From Chamaecyparis obtusa (taxonomy: Eukaryota > Streptophyta > Pinopsida > Cupressales > Cupressaceae), in contig BSBK01006037.1 of the NCBI GenBank assembly GCA_027943335.1, positions 26,001-90,000 of the forward strand: a stretch of 64,000 nucleotides of DNA, given 5' to 3'. The stretch's first letter is position 1. The number at the start of each line of letters is the position of its first letter. The notes under the pieces are model-generated. The model was not told where the DNA came from. It made no database searches and saw only the letters and a list, made by a program, of their open reading frames with translations. Shown here piece after piece: positions 44,350 to 55,685 of the stretch. The position numbers were made by a program, and so were the translations under genes.

Positions 44350-46400
44350 TTTCCCAAAAACATTATTTTGATTAAGTAAAAATAGGTTTTGAAAGGACCC
44401 AAAACCTTGTACAATAACTCAATAGATATAGCAATATAAGGTCCAGATAAAACAGTGGAGACCACCAACACAATAGAGGGAGTAATCACCAGAAAACCCC
44501 CACCAATGGACAACAGTCCTCAACAAGAGACCTTATGATTTAAATTTAGAGCCACCCTTGTAGGACCGAAGATTCACATCCAAAGGAGGATTGGAAGGCT
44601 TTGGTTTCTTTCCTTTCATAGTTGTCCCACCGTCCTCCAATTTGGCAACATCATTCAACCAAACCTCTGAAGAAATAGAAGAATGGCTGACCAGAGAAGA
44701 ATCAGCCCCAAACAACGAACTCTCCCTAGGAGAAATTGGTTTGGGCGAACCCATAGCTATAGTAGACTGGACAAAAAAGTCAACAGTCTGGACATCTGTT
44801 AGAGTGGGGTTGTCATTGCACCAAAAGACTAATCTTTCAATGCCTGATACAACCACTCAACTTATAGTACACAGGAGGCAGTTAAACCCTTGTCACAAAT
44901 CCCGAGGGGAGCACTGAACATTTTGCCAACAATCTCCCCCTCAGCGTTACCTGAGGGTCTGAGGATTCAAACCTATGACCAAGCTCTGATACCACTTGTT
45001 AGAGTGGGGTTGCTGTTGCACCAAAAGACCGATCTTTCAATGCTTGATACAACCACTCAACTTATAGTACATAGGAGGTAGTTAAACCCTTGTCACAAAT
45101 CCTGAGGGGAGTGCTGAATATTTTGTCAACAACATCAACAATAGCTATAGCAACATTAGTTTGGATAGCAGTAGCAAGCTAGATAGCACAGTCAACAATC
45201 TAGACACCAGCCATAGCCACAACAGATCCTGCAGGGACAACCAGAACTGGCAGTGCCAAAACATCACCCATCATAGCACCACCTCCCTCAGAAGTAAGAA
45301 CCTCCTAAGAAGAACCCACAACCTGCTCACTAACCACAACAGAAGATTTATTCACAGTATAATGCTCAACAGAGACACCAGACCACCAAGAAGGCGGTTG
45401 TTTTAATTTTACCTTCTCAGAAACACATCGAACAACCACATGGCCAGTCAAATGACATTTCCTATAGTGGAAGGGAATACCTTCATAATCCAGAGTCTGT
45501 ATCTAAGAGCCCCGAGGGGAGGCCAAGCAAATTTTCTTAGGGAGACCCTCAGAAACATCCATCTCCACAAGGATGCGAGAAAAAGTCAAATGAAGAACAT
45601 CAAAGGTTGCCGAATCCACAATCTGGAAATCCCCAAGAGAATTCCCCATAGTCTCCAAAATAGAACCCAACCAAAGATGTATGGGAAGATTTAGAAGCCT
45701 AACCCAAATAGGGATCTTGTTAAAGGATTCAGAAAGAGGGTTGAAATCCTTATGCCAAGGTTTGGCCATCAGGGGGAATCGGTTATCCCAGGAGAAGCTA
45801 TACTCACACAAGATTGACTCCCTATCTTCAGCATTACTAAATTTTACAATAAAAAAACCCCTAACAGCCAGGTAAATCTGAATATTTTCAGTTAAAACCG
45901 GCTCCCAATGGTTGGAAATCCAAGCATGAAGAGCAGAAGGAGAGGGCCAAAAGCCCCTAAATCTAAATATAGCAGCATGCGAAGAGAAATCCTCTGCAGT
46001 TTCAAAAAATTTATCTACTACATCAGACTTTAACTGCACCCAAATGGGATTACTCATAGTCACAGGGGAAGCCACTCGGGTCCTCTTAATCCCTGAAGAG
46101 TGAGAAGGAATAGTCCCATAGAGGCCAGCCTCAAAAGCAAGAACATCGGCATATGAACCAGAGGCACTAGCAACAGAACCTGGCAATATCTGAAACAGTC
46201 TGTGAGCAGCAACCCCAGCCACAACAAAAAATTGCCCAGAAGCAACACCCACATCAGATGCAGTAGGGGAAGGCCCAATACACGCATGAGTCCCTGCAAA
46301 AGTGTGACGACCAGGAATCCCCACATAGGCATGGGCAAGAATATCCATAGTTTGAATGGGAGCAGCTCGTGGCCATGCATCTGATGTCTTAAGGATATGA
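44350..46400 (-). mobile_element. ORF1-only LINE (half-LINE), minus strand
   Basis: Carries a LINE ORF1 frame followed within about 180 bases by a 3' end (minus: TTGTACAAGG, GGGTCCTTTCAAAACC, TTACTTAATCAAAA) shared with the plus-strand copy at 51892-54619. No endonuclease or reverse transcriptase region exists between ORF1 and that end in either copy. The 5' edge is uncertain and target duplications are not convincing here. A TRIM lies inside it. Confidence 0.7.
44797..45131 (-). mobile_element. Complete TRIM (terminal-repeat retrotransposon in miniature), 335 bp
   Basis: Two 135-bp LTRs (44797-44931 and 44997-45131, both TGTTAGAG...CAACA) flank a 65-bp interior with only a PBS (minus TGGTATCAGAGC, 44983-44994) and a polypurine tract (minus TGAGGGGGAGAT, 44932-44943). 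The target duplication ACATC is perfect (44792-44796 and 45132-45136). The LTRs have no indels and differ at 13 of 135 positions, all transitions. It is non-coding and depends on an autonomous element for movement. It inserted into the half-LINE ORF1. Confidence 0.93.
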
Positions 46401-46411
46401 CATTTCTGGAT

Positions 46412-46431
46412 TAGACATAATATTATGTCTA
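46412..46431. repeat. 20-bp perfect palindrome
   Basis: TAGACATAATATTATGTCTA is its own reverse complement. It lies at or just outside the 5' edge of the minus-strand half-LINE. Confidence 0.9.
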
Positions 46432-46779
46432 CATTCATACCTTTCAATTACATACACTAAAACTAAAAAAAAATTCTGAACCAAACTAATCTATCCAATT
46501 GGTCACTATTCTACTTCTGGTACTTAGACAAATACAAATATCAAATCCTCTAGCAAACTGACTTGTCTGCATTATGTCCAAGAGTAATGATAGTATTTTC
46601 TATCAATGCCAACATACCATGCATTAAAGACTGACTCTTTCCAAGTGTTGAGCCTATCACAAGTGTTATTGATCCCAAAATGCATGTCAATCACTATCAA
46701 GCATAAGGATAATGTAGGGTGAATCAATAATTTCATTCTATATGAGTTTTATAATTTCCTTGAGAGATATTCCTATTTG

Positions 46780-48290
46780 TTTTAGACCTTAAGATTCCAC
46801 ATGTGTTGACTTGTTTTTGAATATGTATGAGCCTCATTTAGTTAGTTGGTATGCATCCTTGAAGCCATCAAGTATTGGTCGAGTTAGAGAGTGAATAGAT
46901 ATGATTGAAAGTCTCAAATATGAAAATGTGCATAATGTTGAGCCATATGATGAAAATAATGAGGATGATAGACATCAAGGTGATCAAAATGAGTGCATAA
47001 GTGATGATTTCTATTATGTTTAAAAATGATGCTTGTTCTCAACATGTAGTAGAGGATGTTTGTGATCAACAAGTAAACAATGATGGTGCAAGTATGATTT
47101 GTGTTTATAATAGTCTAGATGTGTATTAAAATGTGAACATAGAGGGTGTCATTCTTACATCAGGTTATGAACGTGATAGATAGTTCATTGAGTTTTCAAA
47201 TTTGTGTCATAATAGTGAGGATATTTTAGAACCTAACCCACAAATGGATAATTCTTGTAGCCTTAATGAGGATCAAAATGAAGAACTAAAAGAAGGTGTG
47301 AATAGGGATAATGGGTCGCTAATTAGTGAAAAAATTTCTTAACTATTAACTATTGAGTATTTGAGATTTTCACCTACAAATACTCAAGAAATTTCATGTA
47401 TTGTGCACATTGAGTTTGATAGTGAAATTTTTCTTGGTGATTTTGATAATGAAATGTGTTCTCTTGATCCTTCTTCTACTTATGAACAATCTAGTTTGCA
47501 ATATATGACAATTCACATGAAGGTAAAAGATTGTTCTTTTGTGATGGTGCCTCATATGATAAGTATAAAGATGTATACGCTGATGTGAATTCAGATTTTT
47601 ATTAAGTATGTACAAATGTGATAATGAAGTCTAGTATGATAGTACCCTAAGTCAAGTGGCTTCAATAAAAAATTTATATGATGGTTCATCTTTTGATTTG
47701 GATGAATTTGGTTTTGAAAATTTTTGTATGGATAGAGATGCTGAAAATGACGAAAAATCATAATATGTTTTTGATTTAGAATTCCAAAATTTCAATGAAC
47801 CATTAGAGGTTGACGATTTGTGTTTTTTATATGTACAAGATGCTGATGTACAAAATGATAAAGAGAATCTGTGGCGTGGAGATGAATGCACTTGCCAGCA
47901 TCTAGATTTACGGTTGCCAAAAGTGGATGTGTATGGATCATCTTCTTTTCATACATTTGAAGATATCTTTCACGATGGGAATGACTTGTTTGAATGTTCT
48001 CTTGAGAGACCCATTTTTGACATGCAAACTAACAGTCAAATTGAGCTTAATGGTACTAGTTGTATGCTAGATTATGAGTGCTTCATTTTTTAGCTAGGTG
48101 ATAATTTTATGACATGTGACATCAAGCTTGATAGTAGTGAATGTTACAATGGGCCTAACTTTGATTTATTCAATAAAAGTAACATTTATATGTCACATGA
48201 TAGTCAGTACTTCAGCACTTTCATGATTTTCAAATGCCAAATAATAGTGAACATGTTGATTCTATTGTGTATGATGAGTTGGAAGGAGTG
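46780..48290 (+). pseudogene. Acidic-protein remnant, retroelement-like
   Basis: Broken plus-strand frames (47361-47588, 47818-48093, 48109-48291 and pieces before them) encode Asp/Glu/Asn/Ser-rich text (HIEFDSEIFLGDFDNE, DIFHDGNDLFECS, LDSSECYNGPNFDLF) without a known domain. Character and setting resemble the interior ORF at 10630-12330. There are many stops. Function unknown. Confidence 0.4.
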
Positions 48291-49319
48291 AAGACAATAA
48301 ATTTAATCAGTTGGATTCTAGTGTTGTCTTTAGATTGGTTCCAGTGAAATCAGATGAGAATTGTGTCTATGACAAGGGTAAGATGGGGCCAAAAGAATTT
48401 GGTGGCCTTAGTTGACTCTGCTTCCCGATGGAGTGAGAAGGCATGTGTTCTTCTGTACCAAAGATCTAGAATCTTTTTATGCCCGTTTGGGGTGTATATC
48501 CTCAACCAGAGCCACTATTGGCACCTCCAAATTCTGAAATAATTTGAAGTGGCCCTATTGAAATTTTGGCCTAGGCATCAAAATGCACTCCTCAAAACTA
48601 TTTGGAGAAGCTCAATTCGAATGTGAATATATGAATGCCCGATGATTGTCATAAAATACCACTTTGGGAATGTTCTATAATCCTATAATTGAGACCACGT
48701 ATCTATTTGTATCTCCCTTTAACAGAATTTGGTGGGATATTGATGCACCTAGTTGGAGAGGTTTATACAAATCTGCATTCTGCATATTTCCAGAAAATCC
48801 AAATGGCCTAGTTAGGAGGCCTCCAGTTCATGCCCTATTGGTCATCATCACAAAAGAGTGACTTCTCCATTTTAAGGTCCCATTTAACTCATTTCACCTA
48901 TTTTCCAAGCCTAATCGAAATCCAATTTATTAATTTTCTCTGCATACACAGTGCTGCAGTTATCAAAAGGCCAACTTTAATGATTAATAACTTTTTATCT
49001 AGCGACTATCAAGAGGTGCTAGTTGTTGTCCTATTTTCTCAGTATCTTAAAGTATCTATTTGTAAGGTTCCAAGCTCTTAGGAGATCGTTTGTTATTTTT
49101 ACTAGTTCAATATGAAATGTAATTTCCTATATTTTGAACTTTATGTTTAGATTATTTTGAAAGTCGCCAAGTTTTATTAGTAATATCTTTTAAATTTGAA
49201 GAAGCCTGAGAAATCCATTTTTGCATACATGCTCTTTGTATCTTACTGAACAAATTCTCTTAATGATAGCTTCTTGGAGGGTCATTTGTTATATTATCAA
49301 AAGCCGTATTGACAAGGTT
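48291..49319. other. No supported gene
   Basis: Short plus-strand frames (48354-48542, 48664-48861, 48830-49081) show no recognisable domain. Confidence 0.4.
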
Positions 49320-51970
49320 TCAGAATGGTACTTGTGTGTTCAATTACATAGTATGAAAAGACTAAAATTTGACAAATAATTTATCTCACTTTCGGCAATG
49401 TCATATGAGACCATTTTGCAAGGTGATTGTAGGCATATCAATCATCATGTTTGCCAAGTGTCAAAGTCCCATTACAATGTTTCATTATTTTTTAAAGGCA
49501 GATCTAGAGACCGCTTGCTTGTTTGAGCATTGAACAGAAAGGTTAGAAAGCCAAACCTCTGATTATTTTCTTCACAATAACTGATCTAGGTACATAATGA
49601 AGTGGTTCAAATTGATCCCAAGGGTCAGCTAATTGCTAACAAAATTTTTCTTAGTCGAGCCACGTCAGGACCTGAGTTGCTTGATGACATCAGTGTTTCA
49701 TTTCCAAGAGTAGTTACATTATTTCATTATTTAAATCTGTTTCGTGATTTAAATAATAACATATCAATGCAGGGACACAATATAGTTTTGAAAGTGCAGC
49801 AAGCCATTTTAAGGTAAAGTGTTATATGAGCCATGGATGCATTTCGTGGGGGGTTTTCTTTCAGATTCGCGAGAGAGATAAGGAAGTTAAAATAAATATT
49901 TTATTTAAAATCATTATTTAAGTGATGATTTTAAATATCATGACATTTAAGATTCTATCTAATTTCAAATAAGGCTTAAATGTATCTGCGCCTTATTGGA
50001 TGTCCCTCTAATTTCAAGTAAGTGTAGGCCCCTTTCCAATTTTAATAAGGATAATTCATTACAATACTAATTGTTGGTAAGAAAGAAATGGAGGATGAAA
50101 CAAAATTGCCCAGTAAAGTTAAAATTGGGAAAAGTAAGTACCCCGTGTTCCCGCACACAAAAGGGTGAAAGACCAAAATCTCAAGATGAATTTTCTATGG
50201 AAAAGGAAATCAAATATGGGTGCAAAGCACTACTACAACATGTACCCATGTCGAGAGTGAGAAATATCATGAGAAGTGTGTGGAGCAGCGGGGCAACTCT
50301 GCACCTCCACTGAATTCTCGAATTGCCCAGTGATCAATGTATAGGGTAGCAAAAGAGGGTCTTTTATTGCCCTATCTTTGGCACCTTTTATCCTTGCACA
50401 TACCACTAGGAAGCCACAAAACAGGGGAAAGGACATCGATCAAAGAACGGAGGATGTTGTGATATGTAGGAGGTGTACACTGTGGATATTTTTTTGGATA
50501 TCTCCTAGTATTAGATGGTTGAGAATGCACTGTAGACATGTCTATGAATTGTAGGAGAAATAATAAAGAATTTAAGTGATGTCCTTGTATTGATTGTAGA
50601 AAATATTAAAGGGTTAAAATAGAGAATGAGTAATTCTAAAATATGGAGGGCATTTACAAGTTGTGTACGCCTATTTTAAAATAAAATATGGACGCCATAT
50701 TTGCAGGAGTTGTAGACAATGGATCAGTTGAATTGGATTAAAGACTAATGAAAAATTCATTTGACAGATTAAAGATCAAATCCCCCAACCTCTAACACTT
50801 TTTCCCTTTCATTAATCGTAATGTGAGTTGGAGAGCCCAAGGCGGGTGTTGATGCCAGCACTCGTGGGGCATGTGAACTATTCTTTGGATTACCTTAAAG
50901 AGATGCCCTCTCATGGAATACTTTGTTGTACGATATGTACTAGGTGATCTATTAAAAGTTCTTTAAAAGCTTCCAAGAAAATGTCGTTGGTGGGTGTATG
51001 ACTAGACTCATTAGTGTTTGGCACCTCCTCTCTGTGCGTACAACAATAGGGATGTAGAGATATTGGCACAAAAAGTGCTTTTTACAGGATACTATTTGAA
51101 ACTTTGCCTTAATTATGAAATATGGTCTCATGGACTACTATGATCGCTGGTTAAGAACACAATAGATTTATGGAAACTGATTTGTAAACTTTCAATCTAA
51201 AGCAATTTTCAGATGTAATCATAGGTTTAGAGCCTTTTCCAAGTGTCTTCCTGTGCCCGTGCCAAAGCGGAGAGCCAAAAAAATCAGGGATAGTTATGTA
51301 AATGGATATTTTGAACTGGCTTTAGAAGATTTCTAGCATATGCAAGGATGGATGTGAATCGTAGTCAGTAAATCTTTGATAGTTTTTCCTGTCTGCGAGT
51401 GATAAAGTTTTAGTTGAATATGGACATTGTTCATAGCATAAATGGAAACCTAATTCAGTGGAGTGGGTGTCTAAAGGTAAAAAGGCTTTAGAAACTTTCA
51501 ATCATTTTCAAATGGTTGACAGGATATGAAAAATATGGAAGCATAGATTCAACAAATAGACAGTTTGACAAACTTTGAGGATGTTCATACTTCAACGACA
51601 TGAATAGCTTATTTTATATTTTTGAATGGAAGATATGGTAATATCCGTGGGAGTTGTGTGTTTTAGAAAGATGGCTTCATGACATTCTAAAGGGTTTAAT
51701 GCAACATTATTTGGGGTTGCTTGATACTTTAGTGCAGCATAAAGAATACTACAACTTATGCTCTATGATAAAACAAAAGAGGGAAGGATATGCAATTAGA
51801 GAAGAGTTTCAAGAAATTTTAATGAATTTACATATTGAAGGGGAAAGGAAAAGAAATTAAATTATGTCACTGCAGTAAAATCATAGAGTGACTGCCCTAA
51901 ATCACCACAATATGTTGCATGGTGAGAAAAGTAACTAATTCAGGCACTTCATTTTTTTGAATGTTTTCAA

Positions 51971-54452
51971 ATGACTGACGCTGCCATTTCTACCCCGCGC
52001 GCGCTCTGCAGAAGGTTTTCAAATTGGGTCTTCCACTTCGGCTTTGGTTTTAGCTGCTCCCGTGAGCACTCTGCTCACAGAAGGATTACAAAATGTGCCT
52101 CATGCCCAAGTTGTTCGTGGTTCTTCTACGCTTTCTGACGGTAGGGTTTCTACAACGGGTGGTCCTACGACTGGTACCTCCGGATCTTATGCAGATGTTG
52201 CCGCCTTTGAGGCTGGCCTCTATGGGACTATTCCTTCTCGCTCTTCAGGGATTAAGAGGACCTGTGTGGCTTCCCCTATGACAGTGAGTAGTCCCGTTTG
52301 GGTGTAGTTAGATTCAGATGTAGTAGATAAAAATTTTGATATTGTAGAGGATTTCTCTTCACATGCTGCTATTTTTTGATTTAGGGGCTTTTGGCCTTCT
52401 CTTTTTTCTCTTCATGCTTGGATTACCAATCACTGGGAGCCTCTCTTATCTGAAGATATGCAGATTTACCAGGCTGCTAGGGGTTTTTTATTATAAAAAT
52501 TGGTAATGTTGAAGATAGGAAGGCTATCTTGTGTGATTATAGCTTCTCTTGGGATAACCAAACCTTGGCATAAGGATTTTAACCCACTTTCAGAATCCTT
52601 TAACAGGATCCCTATTTGGGTTAGACTTTTGAATCTTCCTGTGCACCTATGGTTGGATTCTATTTTGGAAACTATGGGGAATGCTCTTGGGGATTTCTAG
52701 ATTGTGGATACAGCAACCTCTGATGTCCTTCATTTGACTTTTGATCGCATCCTTGTTGAGATGGATGTTTCGAAGGGTCTCCCTGAGAAAATTTGTTTGG
52801 CCTCCCCTCGGGGCTCTTGGATACAATCTCTGGATTATGAGGGAATTCCTTTCTGCCGCAGGAAATGTCATTCGACTGGCCATGTGGCTGCTCGCTATGG
52901 TTTTGAGAAGGTAAAATCAAAACAAACACCTTCTTGGTGGTCGGGTGTGGGTGAACCCACAATAGTGGGTTACACTTTTTTGCCTGAACAAACACTGAAC
53001 TCTACATTTTGAAAAAAAAAATTCAGATTCAGATGCATATTGTTGTTAAACCGTTTGAAATCAGAAGATGAAGTAAATTAGAGTCTTTTAGGATTTTTCA
53101 TCTACATTCTAAATATATCTTTTTATTTTTATTCTTGAATTTATTTGAATGGTCTTTTCTTTCTCCCATGAAAACTGGTATGTTGTTGAAAATGTCATTT
53201 TTAAAGAGTTACATTGTTTTCATAGAGTATAACTTTTTTTCTAAAATATATATCAATGTGATTATTTCTAATTTAGTTTTTAAACATTTATACAATGGGC
53301 ATGCAATTGGTTTGATGACATTATTATGATTATTTCATAATTTATTAACATTTGAAGTTGACTAAACCATAATTTTGACATACCTTGACTACAATACCAT
53401 AATTTTGTCCAATTTCATATATTTTTTTGATAGAAAGATAACTTCAATACCTAGGCCATAAATATTTTTTAAAATTTGTTTTCTCTCATTTACTATTTTT
53501 CCATAAGCGTCAAACATAGAGGTAGACATACGATAAAATATCTATGTTTAGTAAAACTAAAAATATAAAGTCATAATAAAATTAATATATATTAACATTA
53601 TAATCATTGGAAAGATTTTTCTTATTAGTTCCTTACTACATAGATAGTTTTGTCAAATGAATTCATTTGATTTTCCAAAAGATAAATTCAAAGTGATTTT
53701 TTGTCAGCATTTTAATAGGTGCAAAGGAGACTCCATTATAGGTATGAATGAGGAGTATAGATGTTATATCAAAATATTTTTTTTAATCTAAGAGGATTTT
53801 AACTAACCATTTGTAATGAAATCTTTCAAATGGAACCTCTTAAGGCTTAAATCATCATATTTTATTAAAAATCTATTATTTCAGCAAAAATTAACATCTC
53901 TAAAAAATTTTAACCCACTATTGTGGGGTCACCCGTGTCTCTGCTGAGCATTACACTGTGAATAAATTTTGTTGCTGTGGTCAGTGAGCAGGTTGTGGAT
54001 TCTTCTCAGGAGGTTCTTGCTCTTGAGGGTTGTGGTGCTTCGATGGGTGATATTTTGGCTCAACCAGTTTTGGTTGTTCTTGTAGGATCTGATGATGCTA
54101 TGGTTGCTACTATTGTCTAGACAATTGACTTGACTTTTCTATCCAGCCTGCTACTATTGTCCAGACTGATGTTTCTTTGGCTGTTGTTGATGTCTAGACT
54201 ATTGACTATGTTCTCCATTGTGCTTCTACTTTGGGTGCGCCCAAAAAGGTTTCTCCTAGGGAGAATGTGTTGTTTGAGGCTGATTCTTCTCGGGTTGGCC
54301 ATTCTTCTATTTCTTCAGGGGTTTGGCTGAATGATGCTACTAAATTGGAGGACGGTTGGACAACTGTGAAAGGAAAGAAACCAAAGCCTTTTGTGCCTCC
54401 TTTGGATATGAATCTTCTGTCCTACAAGGGTGGCTCAAAATTTAAATCTTAA
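51971..54452 (+). pseudogene. LINE ORF1 (DUF4283) pseudogene interrupted by a DNA transposon
   Basis: Frames 52044-52307, 52500-52700 and 52704-53012 follow the minus-strand copy: AFEAGLYGTIPSRSSGIKR, GFWPS, LHAWITNHWEP, PWHKDFNPLSES, IPIWVRLLNLPVHLW, CLASPRGS, then a zinc knuckle FCRRKCHSTGHVAARY (last Cys changed). The C-terminus resumes after the transposon, 54231-54452 (VWLNDATKLEDGWTTVKGK, SYKGGSKFKS). There are several in-frame stops. An ATG at 51971 is in another frame, separated by a GC-repeat (CGCGCGCG) where slippage could have occurred. Confidence 0.78.
52949..53934. mobile_element. Non-autonomous DNA transposon, 986 bp, 24-bp inverted repeats
   Basis: The ends 52949-52972 and 53911-53934 are inverted repeats matching at 23 of 24 positions (GGGTGAACCCACAATAGTGG at the left). 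The inserted DNA splits the half-LINE ORF1 within the WSGV codons; comparison with the minus-strand copy shows the empty site. Flanking GTGT (52945-52948 and 53935-53938) is the apparent target duplication. Each end also contains its own small hairpin (AACCCAC/GTGGGTT). The interior is AT-rich with no transposase. Short duplication and GGG ends do not clearly fit one superfamily (PIF/Harbinger-like is possible). Confidence 0.85.
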
Positions 54453-54878
54453 GGTCCCTTGTTGAGGAATGTTGTACCTTGGTGGGGGTTTTTGTTGGTA
54501 GTTCCCTCTGTTGTGTTTGTGGTCTTCACTATTCTATTTGGGCCTTTTATTGCTTTATCTTTCGGGTTATTGTACAAAGTTTCGGGTCCTTTCAAAACCT
54601 TCTTTTACTTAATCAAAACAAAATCATAGAGTGAAATATTTCTGATAAGATATCAAGTTGAGGAAGGGACTTAATTGTAAAAGGGGTAAACATTTATACT
54701 CATTAAAATGTTTTTATTGGAAAGTGGAAGTGTTTTAAAAAGGAATAATAAGTGGATGGAATGGGAAATTGAATTTTTAGAGGATATTTAATTGGAAAAT
54801 ATTTTTACCAATATATTCAATTGGAAAATATTTTTACCAATATATAAATTGTAGTAGTTAGTGTTTGACTTTCCTATA

Positions 54879-55642
54879 TGATGTAGTAGCATCTTGGGTT
54901 CATGGCAATCTTACATCAACCAAAATAGTTTTGTTCTTTCTATTCTTATTTTTTGTCTATAAGATCGTGTTGGCAATTTATCATATGTTAAAGTTAGTGT
55001 GTGCAGTCATAGCCTCTAAACTAGGACCTATATTTGATCACTTTTCCATGATTGTATGTCATTTGGATCTATTTATGTTGAGTTATGATTCATATGCTCT
55101 CTGGTAGCGTGTCTATTGCTTGATCCCAGCCGATGATGGGATTTTAATCTTGTGGTGACAATCGATGGCTTGTGGTGAGTGGTGGCACATTGTTTTATGT
55201 TCTTATATCATGTGTGGACCTAGATCTAGGACTGCATGGCCTTGCATGGTTTATGGATCAATTTCTTATGAATTAGGACTTTCCCTATTTGTTGTAAAAT
55301 ATTTTCCTATTATTGGGAAATGTAATCTTTCTTAGGGTCAACCTATGTGTTGTGATGGATATATATTGTAATTTGATGTAATTAGGTAGGGGTAGTAAGT
55401 CACAAATGAATGATTCTAGATTTTTAATAGATGAGAAGCTTGAATTATCTAAATTGTAAGGTTGCGATTGGGTAGGCCTTGTAGCCCTGCATGTATGAAG
55501 GAAAATTGTCAATAGTTTGATCTTAGTTAATAAACATTGCATCTTGCATTTTCTCTCCTATTCCTTATTTTTTTCAATTGTGTTTACTCTTGCTGCAACG
55601 TAGGATTGATCATCTTGGTCCCTCCTTCCTTGGACTACGTCA
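54879..55642 (+). repeat. 5' LTR of a plus-strand gypsy element
   Basis: 764 bp from TGATGTAG to CTACGTCA, with near-matching short inverted ends (TGATGTA/TACGTCA). The PBS is two bases to the right. It contains the TTAGGACTTTCCCTAT motif shared with the LTRs at 5060 and 19100. No 3' partner is recognised in the window. Confidence 0.75.
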
Positions 55643-55644
55643 GG

Positions 55645-55657
55645 TGGTATCAGAGCC
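55645..55657 (+). other. Primer-binding site of the gypsy element
   Basis: TGGTATCAGAGCC, perfect initiator tRNA-Met type, two bases after the LTR end. Confidence 0.9.
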
Positions 55658-55685
55658 AAGTTTTTTGATTGTGGTGAACAGAGTC

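Larger units (their letters stand above)
44533..46447 (-). pseudogene. LINE ORF1 protein (DUF4283 and zinc knuckle), interrupted by a TRIM
   Basis: The frame 46447-45503 is open for 314 codons. It has a variable N-terminus, then FEAGLYGTIPSHSSGIKR and the DUF4283 region typical of plant LINE ORF1 (RFRGFWPSPSALHAWISNHW, GFFIVKF, PWHKDFNPLSES, IPIWVRLLNLPIHLW, CLASPRGS). A zinc-knuckle-like stretch (KCHLTGHVVVRC, first Cys lost) follows at about 45440. After stops and the TRIM, the C-terminus is read at 44700-44533 (WLNDVAKLEDGGTTMKGK to SYKGGSKFKS). ORF1 binds element RNA. The true start is unclear. It is the better preserved of two copies, but still broken. Confidence 0.78.
51892..54619 (+). 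mobile_element. ORF1-only LINE (half-LINE), plus strand, with target duplication
   Basis: The 15-bp target duplication AAAATCATAGAGTGA is perfect (51877-51891 and 54620-54634), and copy 1 of the host repeat shows the unfilled site near 41026. Removing the nested DNA transposon leaves about 1.74 kb: short 5' part, ORF1, 167-bp 3' UTR ending TTACTTAATCAAAAC. No ORF2 is present. This is the plant counterpart in form of mammalian half-L1 elements; movement would need RT from another LINE. Confidence 0.85.
49320..54878 (+). repeat. Dispersed repeat copy 2, split by a half-LINE insertion
   Basis: 49320-51891 plus 54620-54878 matches copy 1 (35640-38086 plus 40716-41270). The pair gives a filled and an empty site for each insertion. 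Copy 2 has a local 29-bp tandem duplication (54790-54818 and 54819-54847) and stops at a gypsy LTR. Confidence 0.75.
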
